Assembly: GCA_003640385.1 (NCBI GenBank)
Contig: RCAB01000288.1
Location: 1 to 64,000, forward strand
Source of the DNA: Setaria digitata
Lineage: Eukaryota; Nematoda; Chromadorea; Rhabditida; Setariidae
Length of the DNA stretch: 64,000 nucleotides
Reading direction: 5' to 3'
Below, piece after piece: positions 27,701 through 40,868 of the stretch. Under the pieces are notes generated by a model. It was not told the DNA's origin and did not search any database. It was given only the letters and a program-made list of their open reading frames with translations. Each line of letters opens with the position of its first letter. Positions within the stretch are counted from its first letter, which is position 1. A program made the position numbers and the translations under genes.

Positions 27701-28038
27701 TTAAAATAAATTGTTTGAAATGAGCAGAAATGAAAATTATCTCACTTCAAATAGTCAATAAGTTGCTTTCTTGATTATTACTTAAAAGTTATCCTTAAAA
27801 AGTGCAAGTAAACATGAATAATTGTAGGGTATGCATTTTAACGAAAATATATTTTGTCAATTTTAGTAAAATGTGCTCGAAAAGTTCTGCAGGATAAAAA
27901 TCATTCAAAATTTAAATTTGAATCTTAAAGAAAGGAAATTAGAAGGGTAAAATGGCATAAACTTACCAATTCTGCATAAGCATTTGATTTACTGATGAAT
28001 AATAATGCAAAGAAGAAACCAATAACGGTAGGGCACAT
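24718..28038 (-). CDS. Secreted Tyr/Ser/Thr-rich low-complexity protein, unknown function
   Basis: Four exons read right to left: 27967-28038, 26350-26713, 25502-25812 and 24718-25083. They give 370 residues with all phases matching. Exon 1 is a clean signal peptide (MCPTVIGFFFALLF, predicted cleavage after SNA). Exon 2 holds an Arg/His/Asp-bearing start and then a Tyr/Pro/Gln/Asn-rich stretch with many YxxY-like spacings. Exon 3 is Ser-rich and acidic. Exon 4 opens with a helical VKEIEKSIDLI segment, passes through a Thr tract (about residues 290-311) encoded by ACA/ACT repeats, and ends in a well-ordered C-terminus (LLESLLNGRLDKIDWFGSLL and onward). The Thr/Ser content suggests O-glycosylation. 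I recognise no domain. The product could be a cuticle, extracellular-matrix or excretory-secretory protein. The exon 3 donor (ACG|GTAGCA) is the weakest junction; without it exon 3 would run to a stop at 25487. Confidence 0.7.
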
Positions 28039-28346
28039 AATTAATTTTAAATTTAATTTTGAAAAGAAAAAAAGTGAAAAGGGAAAAAAAACGGAAAACT
28101 TTTTTAAAATTGTGCTTTAAAAGTTGGAAAAGATGGAGTATTTTTGATATTCGGATAAGCTACTGATATGATAATCATCCTGATATCGGTCAAAGAAGAA
28201 GGAATAGAAGAAATGAGATGACAATGAATTAAAATGGCGATGAAATAAATTGGTGAGGCGACGAACTGTTGAAGATAGGATTAAAAAGGTTCCCTTTCGA
28301 CGTCACGGATTTTTTGGGAAAGGACGGGGGAGCGGGGAAACGTAGC

Positions 28347-28388
<42 letters not shown>

Positions 28389-29515
28389 TGAGAAAGGGAG
28401 ATTTAACAACCGATGAAAAATCCTGAAACCGGAACTTCTCATCATTCCTCAATATAATTCGACAAATAACACAAAATGGCAGTGACCATTAGGAAAACAA
28501 GAAAAGGAAAAATGGAGAGAAAGAGAAGGACTTTAATTAGGAAAAAAAAAAAAAAAAAAAAGGGAAAAAAATCATGTTCCAAAAAACTAACATATTAAAT
28601 ATTTTGCAGCAAAAATTTATTTGCTTTTTCATGTTAATCTATCCTTAATTACTTTTAAGTTTCAGTTACTGGATGGATAAGAGGAAAGATTTATTTACGT
28701 CAAACACGTGGCATACAATTAATTATACAACAATTATTACTCTTTAAAATGTGAAAATTTTTTAAAACCATAATATCACACTTCTTCAATTGTCCAATTC
28801 ATAAATTCTCAGTTGAGCTTCATTGATGATGCGATCGAGCACAATGGCATATTGAAATTTGAAAAAAAAAAAGAAGAAATTCCTTTCTTCTTTTTCTTCT
28901 AGAAATTCTGCTCAAGAATTGATTTTGATTTTCTTTGTATTTTCAATGGTAACATTATTCATTGTCCTATTGAAAGTCTATTATACTCTTTTCTTACTCT
29001 TTCATTGATCAAATTTACAGAAAATAACTTTATGAATTCGCATTAAAATGACGATTAGCTGAAGAATGAACGAAGCTGAGCGCAACTGAAGAATGAAAAT
29101 AACTAAATGGATAAATTTAGAAAATAAATTTCTAAATTAGATAAAATGAAAAATGTGTATGCAAAAAAAAAAAGAAATTATTAATCAACCATTTTATGTT
29201 CTTCTTTCTCCTTTTTTTAAGTTTCAGTTTCTTTCTTTTTCATTTTGTTGAACAGAATAGGACAGGAAGAAGAAGGCGGAAATATATTCCGATTTCTTGC
29301 ACGATTATACCGAACCTGCCAAAGAGAGAAAGAACGGAACAGAAAAAAAAAAGAAAAGAAAAACAGAATTGAAGAAATTCCGACAACTACTGGACCAGAA
29401 AATGTCTGCTAATTTGTAATATCCTTAAAAAACAAACAAAAAAAAAAAAAAAAAAACAAGTAATGGAAGAAATGATGTTATGCAATGTCAAAATATCATT
29501 AATAAATTCATTTAT
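28039..29515. other. Intergenic stretch between secreted protein and FERRY3 homologue
   Basis: No coding signal found. It contains a (GA)n tract, several A runs and ordinary AT-rich DNA. As both neighbours are on the - strand, the left part should hold the promoter of the secreted-protein gene and the right part the 3' UTR of the FERRY3 homologue. Confidence 0.6.
28350..28387. repeat. (GA)n microsatellite
   Basis: About 19 GA units, placed roughly 310 bases upstream of the - strand start codon at 28038, so on the coding strand of that gene it is a CT tract in the presumed promoter. Confidence 0.9.
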
Positions 29516-32500
29516 TTACATAACAACCGATGGTACCATATGAAATATTGTAGGAAACAGTTCCAGAATTTCTGCATAAACAATTTTTTGTAAATCTTCC
29601 GGTAGAACAAAGTTGACGTTAAAATGAGTGATAGCTGTAGGAGGACCACCAGCAGTTGAAGAAGCTGAACATGCTTCCATCATAAATCCTTTCACACATT
29701 TGAAAATTAACTCGGCTCTCTTCATACACCAATTCGGAGTCATATGCTACAATTTGATTTTTAGAAAAAATAAAAATTAAAAATTAAAAAAAAGGGCTGT
29801 ATTTGATAGAAGTCAAATGTAACGTGATCGTTAGAATTCATTAAATACAAATATGAACAGTCTTGAATTAAGCAGAAAACAAGAAAAATTGAGAGAAAAA
29901 ATCTCTTTTTTTTCCTCAGTTACGTAAAAAAAAAAATACGATCAATTCGTTTCAGTAAAAAAAAAAAAAGAAGAAATATTCGGAAAATGGTAACACATAA
30001 TGAAATGTCCGTTTCTCTAAAATTCAAATGTTTTTACAATCAAAAGTTGAAAATATCTAAAAATTTTTAAATCAGTCAAAAGGGTCAGAAAGAATCAGTC
30101 CCTGGGCCATTCCTTTAAACATTACTTCTTTTCGTTTTTTAAACAACAGCAATGGTATGGTAAATGTTGTTACACCAAATTTAGCAGATAATCGAATCGC
30201 ATTTCGCAATCCATTGATGCATGGATGCCTAAACAGAAGGAAAATAAGGAAGACTGAATAATGCTAGAAATCTATATTAAATCTTGAAAGCACTATAAGC
30301 CTACTGCTTTCAGTACATAAGACTAATTTCTCAGTTATAATAAAGTTTTTGTACTTGCACTATAATAGAGTCACCGAAGCTTAATGACTGAAACAAAGGA
30401 ACGATTAAATCATGTTACATTTAAAACAAAAAAAGATTAATTCACGTTATATGAAAAGTGAACAGAAGCATTAGCAAAAAATTAGTCAAAATACTCATTC
30501 ATTTCGCACAACTTTATTTAATTTACTCAACATCAAAAAATCTGTCAAACTAGGGAAATGAACTTTTTGGTATCTTATGATAAATTCTAGTATACCAAAG
30601 AATAGCCACAAACCTGCTGGAAATTTCATCTTCTTCCAGAGATTCATCCACAACCAAATGATAGACAACCTAAAATTTGCAGCATAATTAGCAATTTCTT
30701 TAAATTACAGCTACCCAAGCAAATTAATTTTATTTATATAGATCATAAATATAAGATAATTCAAATCATTTGTCACTTATATTACAATATACCAAAAATA
30801 TACAATCCTCACACTGTACAATTATCAGGTCATTTAAATGATAAAAGAATGACAGAAGCTTACAGCTCTTTTAGTTTGCATAAATATTAGCTATTTGAAT
30901 TACTAAACAAAAACAGTAGATTCACGATGAATGTGCAATTAATGCAAGCTATTAAAGATAAAGATATGTTTGTATGCTTATTCAAAATAACATAAATGAA
31001 AATTGGGAAGTTAGCAAAAAAGCTGACTTTTTAAGTCTAACTAGGCTAATTTTCTCAGCAACTTCCTAAGAATCTTAAAAGCTACACAAATTATATGATA
31101 AGCATGTAAAAATGATTTATCAAGCAAACCTGAATTGAAGAAAGATTCGAATGTCGAGTAACATACAAACTACCAACTGGAAGCAATGATTCATTATCAT
31201 TATCAGTCGTTTTATCACCAGCATCTTTTTTTGCTTCCGGAATCTGCAAAAACAAAGTAAGTTTAGAAAAGAGAATAAGAAAAATACCGAAAGAACCGAT
31301 TTTTGCTATATTCTCTCTATTATACGGAAATTGATGGATGTATTAATAGTTTTAGAGATGAATTCTGGAAGATGTATGGAAGAAAAAAAAGAAGGAAGAT
31401 ATATGTATAAATTGAGATCTTCTTCTGCTCAATCTATTTTCCTTTTTGTTTTGCGTTTTAACAACGGGCATGATACATATGGCATCTCAACATGCTTTTA
31501 AGGATTTGGTGAATTTTTAAAACTTTCATCATTTTTTGGATACACCAGCTTATGCACACTACCACTCATTGAATAGTTTGATTCCATTTCCAGAATATTG
31601 TAGATTTATTTTAACTAATCCAGCTAATATAGACTATCTCATATTTTACAGGATTCTATACTTATTAAGAATTTCAGCATTTTAATAAGCATTTTTCGGT
31701 ACTATAAATTGATAGATAAATAATTACAGAAAATATTGATGAAATAGGTTTGAAGCGAACGTTTCAAGATATATCCATCCTCCTTAATTAATTATTAATA
31801 AAACATATCTGGATAATATGATATATTTAGGAAAAAAAAGTGCTTTGTGAAGTAAATTTACCAATGGTATTACTCGTTTTAACTGATCTTCAAGTGAATC
31901 AAAATGAAGTTCGGTGGAACGTTCGCATAATCTATAGAAATCTGGAAGTTTTTAAACTTTTTATTAAATTACCAACCAACTTTATGAAATTCTACGTGAA
32001 AATACTAAAAATCCAATATTCGCTAGAAATAATTTCGCCACAATAGCAATTCTCATAAACAAATTCAAAAATATCACTGATATCGAATTAAATAAACAAA
32101 AAAAAAAGGAGAGAAAATCTAACCTGTTCGTTCATTGATATGATACATTGGGTCCTTTTCCACAAGAAGTATTAAACCACTTAAACTTCTGCCATATAAA
32201 GTAAGATTCATTTGCAATCGTCGAGTAGCAGAAACATCATCTTCGAAAAATGGAGGAGGTCGACAGAGATCAGTCAAACTTTGAGAAGTCATTAGACGGG
32301 CATTGTGCATTGTTTTTAATTGGGCGCCTTAATATACTTGAAATTAAACTATGTTTGCATAATTTAAAAATATCTAACTTAAATTGTGCCTAATTTAAAA
32401 TATTAATTTAAAAAATTAAAAACGTAGCATTTCTGTGAACGACAAAATGATAATAGCTTGGCACATGATAATTTACTGCCTTTTTGTTTGCAACAAGTCT

Positions 32501-35139
32501 GCATCTTAGATCAGTGGAAAAATTAAACAAAAGCAGACAAAAAGACATGTAAGGAAATGATGACTGATCACAGAACAAAATAAGGAATGAAAATATGTTT
32601 AAGTAATCCAAATACCGTCAAACAAATGAAAAAAGAAATTTCTCATCAGTACTCATTCTACCTGTAATAAACAAATAAAATCATATTAGTTGTACGAAAG
32701 AAATCTGAAAAAATAAGTAAATAAACAAATACCTAAATATATCGTAAAACTTTCATCGAGGACGAAATGAGCTGATGATTTGGAAGAATCGAAGCTTGGA
32801 ATTGTAGGCAATGACCTTAAACAATTTGAACCTGAAGATGGTAACATTAGACGAAGGTGCAACTTGTACTAAACGGTCAGCACTTACTAATGGATATCAT
32901 CATTTAACACCAATTCTGTTGATTAAACTCAATCGGATAATTAAAATTTCAAACCAAATTTCGAAAAAAAAAGTAAGTGTTTGGAATAACTTCCAAGTTC
33001 GATTAGAATAATTAGTAATGTAAACCACCAAACCAAACTAATGTTTCAAGGCTAAACTAAAAGCGATTTCGATGTAAATAATTCTCAGACAGTTATTTAT
33101 GTTAACCATAAATTATCAAGAAAAATAAAAGCAGTTCGAAAAAAAATGCCTCTTAAGCAGAGTTATATCATTTGCAAGATCAGATACTGCTTCAGCCGGA
33201 AACTGATCATGTTCGTACAAAGTTCTGATCAAATATCGATAGAATTTACGTTGCTGTGATGTCAATGTACGAATCTGCTGGGCATAATTATTGCTAACTT
33301 CCTAAAATAAAAACCCTTTAAATTACATCATTCATCTCCAATTTTCACACTGATCTTAGTTACCTTCCGACACTGAATATCCAGAAATGAGCAAACACAG
33401 ATGGAAGTGGATAAAATTTCAAGGAAATAAATCAAATTCATGATCAATACTATAAATTTAACTTACGGGTTGCTTATGATTAATATTTAATTAATATGAT
33501 ATTAGAGACAGAATTCAAATGAAATTCAAAATAATATATACAAAATACCAACTCGTATTTGCTCATTTAAGCGGCTCAAACGCTGTCCACTTTCCGGTAT
33601 AGCTCGGTCATCAATTGACACACTAGCACTAACTGCTTGCTCACATTTACGACACATCCGATCAAGTTCAAAATCTCGAGCACGTATCAAAGATGACATC
33701 TTAAAAGTAAAGAACAGAAAATATAGCTGGAAATCGAAAACATAAGAAAATCAATGTATTTCTAGCAGAAACTACAAGCACTGAGCAAATGGATCAGGCA
33801 ATGAACAAACCAGAAAATTGAAAATTATTATTTGAATTTTCAACATAATCCTCAATTTCAGCAAAAAACTAAAATATGTACACCTCATCTTCCATTTTCC
33901 GTTCCCAAGCAATTATTATCTTTAGTCGTTCGGGTGATGAATTTCGCATAATGAACTGGAACTGATTAGCAAATTCAATGGCTTCAGAAGAATTCATAGT
34001 ATCTGCTTCCTGAAAACCAAGTAGAACATAACAAAGACCATGCTAATTAGCTTTCAATAGAAGAATATCAAATGTAGCAGAGAAAAATAAACTTTAATTT
34101 CTAGGAATTATTTACAAATTTCTGAACAGAATATTAAAAAAAAAGCACAATTCGTGAAATATTATTGCAATTATTTACAGCGAAAGCTTAAGATTCTTAT
34201 CATTCCAATTAATTAGAGAGGAGAAAGAACTCTTATGAAGAAACAATTTTACACTGGAAAAAATATCAATACTTACTGTTTCCGGAAATTCTTGAATAGA
34301 TTGTACATCAGCGGCAACTGCTTCATCAAGAAATGCATTAATAATGGCATCACCCATTTCCGTTTCATACTTCCATGTTTCTTCATCAACAAAGCGATGA
34401 AATGCCTCCGCAACATCTGTAACATCCAAGCAATTATTTTTCGAAAAATGACAAAACGATTCTAAATTATTTATTTTAGGAAAAAAAAAGACCTTAATTC
34501 TTTAAAATTTTTTTACACTGAAATGAAAAATTGTAGTCAAAAAGTAAGAAATCACCAAGACTACATGAATTGATCAATTTAATGAAGTATATAAAGCCTT
34601 TTGGAAGATTAATGGAACTGATAGCAGTGATAATGATGTATGTAAGTTATCCTGATTTTCGGTTTTCGTTACAATTGTAAGAAATTTCATCCAGAAAAAA
34701 AAAAAAAAGAAAAATCAACTACTTCCTCCTTCTTTCTTTTGTGTTATAAAATTCATGTTCATCATACCTCAAGAAGCTTCTACAAAATGAACAACTAATA
34801 TTGTTGAAACCAATGAAAAAAAAAAAAAAAGTACAAATTAATGAGAAATAGATTAGATGAAGATTTCAATTATACTTCCCTTCTTTTTTTTTTTTTGACA
34901 AACAAAATATAACTGAAATTTCAATAATGAGTAAACAAACTCCCACCATCATAAAACAATGGCAAAACTTTATTTTGCACATAAATATGAGATATTATTT
35001 CATCGATTGGATTTTCATCGCTAAGTGGAATTTCCGCATCATATGAAATCTTTTGTTCTAGCGTTTTGTATTTCGCTGTATATTCGAATCTTCTCAATCG
35101 TCGTTCTTCATTAGTATTCTCCGTAGTTTCGGAAGTCAT
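29516..35139 (-). CDS. FERRY3: FERRY3 (C12orf4) homologue, subunit of the FERRY Rab5 effector complex
   Basis: Twelve exons, right to left: 34947-35139, 34277-34416, 33884-34009, 33553-33699, 33188-33301, 32733-32868, 32124-32327, 31862-31941, 31130-31243, 30614-30669, 30126-30228 and 29516-29746. The 547-residue product is close to the human length (about 552). Conserved blocks are collinear with the human protein: DESFTIYLGAQLKTMHNARL in the middle, a YGRSLSGLILLVE segment, LYVTRHSNLSSIQV, NGLRNAIRLSAKFGVTTFTI, and near the end WCMKRAELIFKCVKGFMME. The central part (exons 3-6) is rich in charged helical sequence. In mammals this subunit belongs to a five-part complex that links mRNA to early endosomes through Rab5. 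Donors of exons 4 (GTTGGT) and 5 (GTATCT) are non-ideal, and the join at 32868 is the least secure. AATAAA overlaps the stop codon. Confidence 0.88.
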
Positions 35140-36627
35140 ACCGAACTTAATGACGGAAGCATAATTAATGAAAAAAAGTGCAAACCACAGTACTTGGGTC
35201 CAACTGAGAGATACAAAATGCTATACTCCTCATTGGAAGAAATTTGTAAATTAAAATTTCACTTATAAATATAAATCCCTTCCCAATCGTAGTACAATAG
35301 TCTCCATATAAGGCATGTTATCCTTATTTTCATACAGTTCCCTCCAAACTTAAGAAAAAAAAAAAAAAAAAAACTTTATAAACTAGTATAAACTTCACAT
35401 GAACTCATAGAATAGACTCGCGAAATCTGATTAAGGAAGAAAAACCACAAAACGTGAGTGAAAATTAAAGGAGATGAAATTTATGAAGTTTTATTAGAAT
35501 TAATGCTTCTACTTTTAGCCCTTTCATATGCACATATGCTAAATTTGAGATTTTCCTTAGAATATGCACATATGCATTACATATATATATATATATATAT
35601 ATGAATGATTTATCAAGCCCTTTTTTCCTCCTTATGTAGTACAAAAGATGGAAAGTTTGCTTTAGGAATCAGTTGTCAGTTTTTTTTTTTCTTTTTGTAT
35701 GTAAAGTAAAAAATAAAAGAAATTTATGCTTTACCCATAAACTAAACTGTGAAATATTAGTCGGTTAGGAAACAAACATCATTTCTTTTTCTGTTGTACA
35801 GCTAATATTACATTTGTGTGCTCCGTTTGATTGTTAGAATAAGTGAGGTAAAGGAAAAAAAAAAACAAACAACGAGGATTAGTAATACAATACAAAAAAA
35901 AATTATTTAATCAAGCAATTAATGACTGGAAAAATATTAAATACAATCAACTGAAGCATATAAATATAATATTGACTGTAATGGAAAGGAACAAACGAGG
36001 AAACATTAAAGATCCTCAATATGAAGGCAAATATTCTAACGCAATTATATTAGTGTGTTATTATGGAATGCAGAACAAAATTGCCAAAAAAAGTGGATAT
36101 TCAATGGCGGCTAAATTATTGAAGGTATATGAATTATAAAGCATAATAATATTTAATTATAAGAGGAAACAAAGAATTTAATCTAAAAGGTACATTAAAA
36201 TGAAGTAGGTCATTAAATATTCTTTGACATAAGTTAAATGGCAAAAAAAAAAATTTCATACACTCGAATAACTTAAAAATTATGTCAAAAACTGTTAAAG
36301 TTTTTGAGGAAAGTATTAAAACTACTTTAATTAGCACCTAGCAAGAGTTACAACCTATTATGTACACTTCTTGTACTGTTCAGATCTAAACGACCTGTCT
36401 AAGAGAAGCGCATTAACTTCATACATATTCTAACAACAAGGATGGTAGTTATGCTAGTCCATAACAAATAATTGCCAAAAATAAGCATATAAAAATTATA
36501 AATTAACAAATAGCTTGAAGTATAAAGCGTTAAAAATCAAGATCTAATTTTGGGTAAGTGCAAAACATCATAACCTAATCTAATCAAGGCGAATATCAAA
36601 TTTGTGGTTGTTCACATTTCCTCACTT
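35140..36627. other. Intergenic stretch between FERRY3 homologue and ABHD12
   Basis: No gene seen. It includes a (TA)n tract and, just before it, two near-copies of the palindromic ATATGCACATATGC (around 35526 and 35562). It should contain the promoter of the FERRY3 homologue (left) and the 3' UTR of the ABHD12 gene (right). Confidence 0.55.
35581..35602. repeat. (TA)n microsatellite
   Basis: Eleven AT units. Two palindromic ATATGCACATATGC elements lie immediately to the left. Confidence 0.9.
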
Positions 36628-39557
36628 TTATGCTACTTTCTTCATGTTTAAATTACATCTCTCCGTAAATCGCCTGAAAATTAAATTTTTTAAACGATAA
36701 GCAAAGTGACTAATAACCAGGTCAATTTCTCGTAATTTTGAGAAGATTAACAAATATTGATAAAATATGTTTCATAATCAACAGGGAACCTAGTAACTAC
36801 TCGTTCGGAGAGCCCATTCCAGATAATTAATTTGACGCAAAAAATTTTTAAAAATATGCAGATAAAAAGAAACTTACGTCAGAATTTTGGGCAACTCATC
36901 AGCTAGGTAGATGAATTTGTGATGAAAGCGGCGACTTGCTTCGAATTCTTCAAGTGTGACATCACGTTTAGCATCCAGTGCACTTTTATGTAATTTGTGA
37001 GCCAAATGGAGTGGAATAATGTGGTCGTCTTCGGCATGCAATATTAATACAGGACAATCTACCCTATAGTTAATGAATCCTTTAAATCAGTATCACTAAA
37101 CAATTTGAACTGATTAATCCATAGACTTTGAACAATTCAAACTAACTGGTCTGTAAGCCTGATGACGCCAGTAACAACGCCATTTAGAATTACAAAGGAT
37201 GTCAACTTAATTCGACAACCATCACTCATTAATGTTCAATCCCTTTCCGGTAACTTAGTCAGATATTTGCACCTAATTTCTCACAAAATCCAATATTAGG
37301 CTAATTTCTTATCAAATAATAAATTTTATGTAGCAGATAAACTGCTATCTGGTAATAACCGAATGTTCATACTGTCACTTCAATTAAAAAAATCTAAAAA
37401 ATGAAATCAATAATTTCCAAATATTACATGAAATATCCTCGATATAAATACACTTAGTTAAAGCATACTTTGTAATGCGATAATCAGTGCTCATATCCAA
37501 ACCACATCTATCTAATGGTTTTAATACCATTTTTTCGAACCATGGTAACCAACGAAATGGTAATGCATAAGGATGGTGAGTAACGACATCATGAAGATTG
37601 TTGAACGGTGATTCTAGAATCAAACCAGCTGGAGTCGAACCATTTTCACTCAGTTCCATTGCAGCTGCCGTAGCGACTCTGAAAGAAAGTCAAATTTGAA
37701 AGAAAATTCCTGCAAAGTATCCGATTTGGTGTTAAGAAAATGTTTAATTCCCATACGGGAGACATATTTTATTGATACATACTTGACGATGATTACATGA
37801 AATATGATAAAACAATGATGAAAAAAATCTGCCCATTTAACATGTCTGCTCTTCCTGAAAAGGCTATAAATCGATACTACTCACGTTACTTTGTTTGAGT
37901 AGGACATTTCTCAAGAAAAAGGATCTACGAAAGTTCATACACGAAATAAATGGAGTGAAAAGAATGAAGCATAACTTTATTCAGTTAGATGAAGGTTTAA
38001 CCACTGAATTACGTCTACTTACGCACATACGAACAAATCTGATGAAATGCGTGGAAGTAAATTGGAATCACCCAAAAACTATGTAATCTGATGAAAGAAA
38101 AGATCTAATTATCAAGAATTCCCTGCCAAACATTTTACTATGTCTTTAGATAAAGCACAAGAAGACATACGCTGTTCCCATTGAATGCCCCCACAGATAT
38201 ATGTTACTTGAACCGGAATGACTTTTTGCATAGCGAAAAATTTCCTTAGCATCCTCAATTAAACCACTTTCAGATGGTGAACCATTTGAGTCGCCGTATC
38301 CTAAAGAAAAAAAAAACCTGTACATTGAAATGTTTTTTCAATCAGTAAGAATTATCTGAGAAAATAAAAATTTTATTAAACTTGATAGATCACCTCATAT
38401 GATGCCAAAAAAAGAAATAATAATAAGTAACAGTAATACTTTTTACATTGCAATTATATATACTAAGCAAAAAAAAAAAAAAAAAATGTACCCCGATAAT
38501 CCAATGCTAATACATGGAAACCCATACCAGTCAATAAATTATACAATCCACAACGCGTTGGATGTGACCTACAAACAATCAGAATGAAAATTCAAATGAT
38601 TTCACTTATCAAAAAAACTGTTATGTAAGAAAGAAAAGGGAATTTTTTTTTTTTTTCTCGCAACATGTGATTGACAAACCGGTCAAAGGAGTTGCCGTGA
38701 AAATAGACAATTATTGGATAATTTAACGTTTCCATAAGCAGTTCCATTTCCTTCGCATTTAACACTGAACCTTGATAATTCACGGCTACTTCATAAGGTA
38801 ATATGTGCCTCAAACATTGTTAAGTTATGCTATACAATCAAATAATACAGGCAATACTAATTTCAAAAGGTGCTATATAGCTAACAATAATACGACAGCT
38901 GAATAAGTCATACTCGCAGACAAAGACTTGGTAATTGTTGTTTATGCATGGACACATTATCTCTTTAATAAAAATTAGTGAGATAATTGTAATAGTACAA
39001 GGAAGAAAATTGAAAAGATTAGAGCAGAAATCTCCAGAAGTTTTTTATGATTTTTATTCTTTAACCTAAAACCAATCTAATTTAAAGAAAAAAAGAAAAC
39101 GGTCATCTAAATCATTGGAAATATTGTCTAACCAACATCCCAGTCGTAAACCATTTTCTCCTTGCAAATAAAAATTTCGTCCCATAGAACTAACACCATA
39201 TTCAGTTAAATTTGTAAAATTTTGAAACGGTATTCTCACTGAAATTAATATTTCATTTGCTTAAATGAGAAATATCAACAACTTATGCAATGAAAGTAAC
39301 CCTATCAGTCCCATAAAGAGCAATATTTAAAATATTGATTCTGAATCTTTCGACTAAATGACATTTAATATAAAAGCCTTGTTAAACATCACTTAGGATA
39401 TGGAATAACCACAAGTGATTGAAATAAAATTAAAGAGTTTACCGAAATTAAGAAAAAACATATACTGTAAACATGATGGGAAAAAATAAATAATTACAGG
39501 AGCCATGAAATACAGTAAAACAGGCAGAAAACCAATTATATACCATCGCTGCATCAT
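36628..39557 (-). CDS. ABHD12: ABHD12-type alpha/beta hydrolase (lysophosphatidylserine lipase)
   Basis: Eight exons, right to left: 39443-39557, 39133-39238, 38680-38808, 38492-38568, 38171-38300, 37469-37678, 36878-37063 and 36628-36673, giving 332 residues from the ATG at 39557. A membrane anchor (residues about 6-26) is followed by FLNFVRIPF, which matches the human anchor-to-domain junction. The lumenal hydrolase domain shows the oxyanion motif YFHGN, the nucleophile elbow GHSMG (Ser182), the acid in HAEDD (Asp268/269) and the base in HHKFIY (His304). The family hydrolyses lysophosphatidylserine and oxidised phosphatidylserine at the ER. The human protein is longer at the N-terminus. A tiny upstream exon (39612-39622, MET then a split Arg codon) joins in phase and may supply a different start, or the acceptor at 39559 may be a spliced-leader site one base before the ATG. 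The exon starting at 38808 uses an unusual GAG acceptor. Confidence 0.9.
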
Positions 39558-39622
39558 TCTGAAATAGATGCTCACATGACATAATCATCAGTGAACAAAC
39601 AATGAACAAACCGAGTTTCCAT

Positions 39623-40868
39623 CTTTTCTTCTTGGAAATTACATGATTTGCTAGCGCAGAAAGCAATGAGGTAAAGACATAGTCCCTAAATACAACGGAC
39701 AGTAAAAAAAAAAAAAAACCTTCTGCGTAACGTGGAGCGAAAAATGTGCAATCTGAAATTTTTAATTATAGCAAACTATTACAAATCTATGAAAGAAAGC
39801 AAAGAAAAATAATCCTGTCTGTGGAGGAGAAATGAAAAGAAAACAGGTCCTCTCCACTAAATTGATGGTAGATAAGTAGTCGAAATGTTAAACATAAAGT
39901 GGAAAACAAATTGTTGCACTTAAGCAGCTGTATAACTTAAAATCTTGTAAGAATTACGGTACACAAATATTTTAATAAATTTTTTGGGGCTATCAAAAAA
40001 AGAAAAAATCGTTTGTTAATCCAATTATTTGATTAACTGCAATTAGTTGTTTTATACAGATCCTTAGATTAGAGCCTGAAAACAGAACTCAAGGATGGAG
40101 CAGTGATTTAATCAGAGGAAGCGGTTGATAACAGTATTAAGTATTACGAACCAAATTCAGCACCACTGATGTTCAAATGCGAATATAACAATGCATCATG
40201 CAAACGGAATAATTGATGAATTAGTGATAAAAAAAAGTATAACACCGGAGATAAGCGGTGTTTAAAGAACATTTCCGTTAGTGTACAGTGTTAACATGAA
40301 AGTAATTTTTATTTCATCAATAAAACAATCGGTAAAATGACCGTGAAAAAAAAAAAAAAAAAGAAAGGGAAAACGAAATGAACACTAATAAACAGGGAAA
40401 TACAACCAAACCAATCATAATTCCTCAAAGAATTCTTCACTGCTGAAAGTTTGAGAATAGCGCTGGCAATGCAGGACGGTACATAATAAACAGCAAATTG
40501 GCTTGGAAGGGAAAGGTGGGAGGGGAGACAGGGTGAAGTTCAAACAAATAATTTCCACCACATTACAGCATTCGAAAAATTCCAGGAATCCAGTTAAAAC
40601 CTGAAGGTTCCTTATTTCTCCCTTTGTATATGTTTATACTTTCAGATTTGAAACATCAAAAAAATTAAGGATCTGAAACCGCACAAGACTGTTCTCCAAC
40701 TTATGAATAATGGGATGCAATCTTATTCTACACGAAAATATATAAATACAAGTAAATTAAAATCGAAAAAGAAAAAAAAAATTTGTTTTTCCCGTATCGC
40801 TAATTAACGAAAAGCACTTCTCTATAAAGCGGAAGAATTTCGTCAAATACTTTTGGACTCTCCAGATA
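39623..40868. other. Intergenic stretch between ABHD12 and CAND1
   Basis: About 1.2 kb with no coding signal that I can defend. A GC-richer patch near 40440-40540 and several A runs occur. Missing 5' exons of the ABHD12 gene would have to lie here if they exist. Confidence 0.5.
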
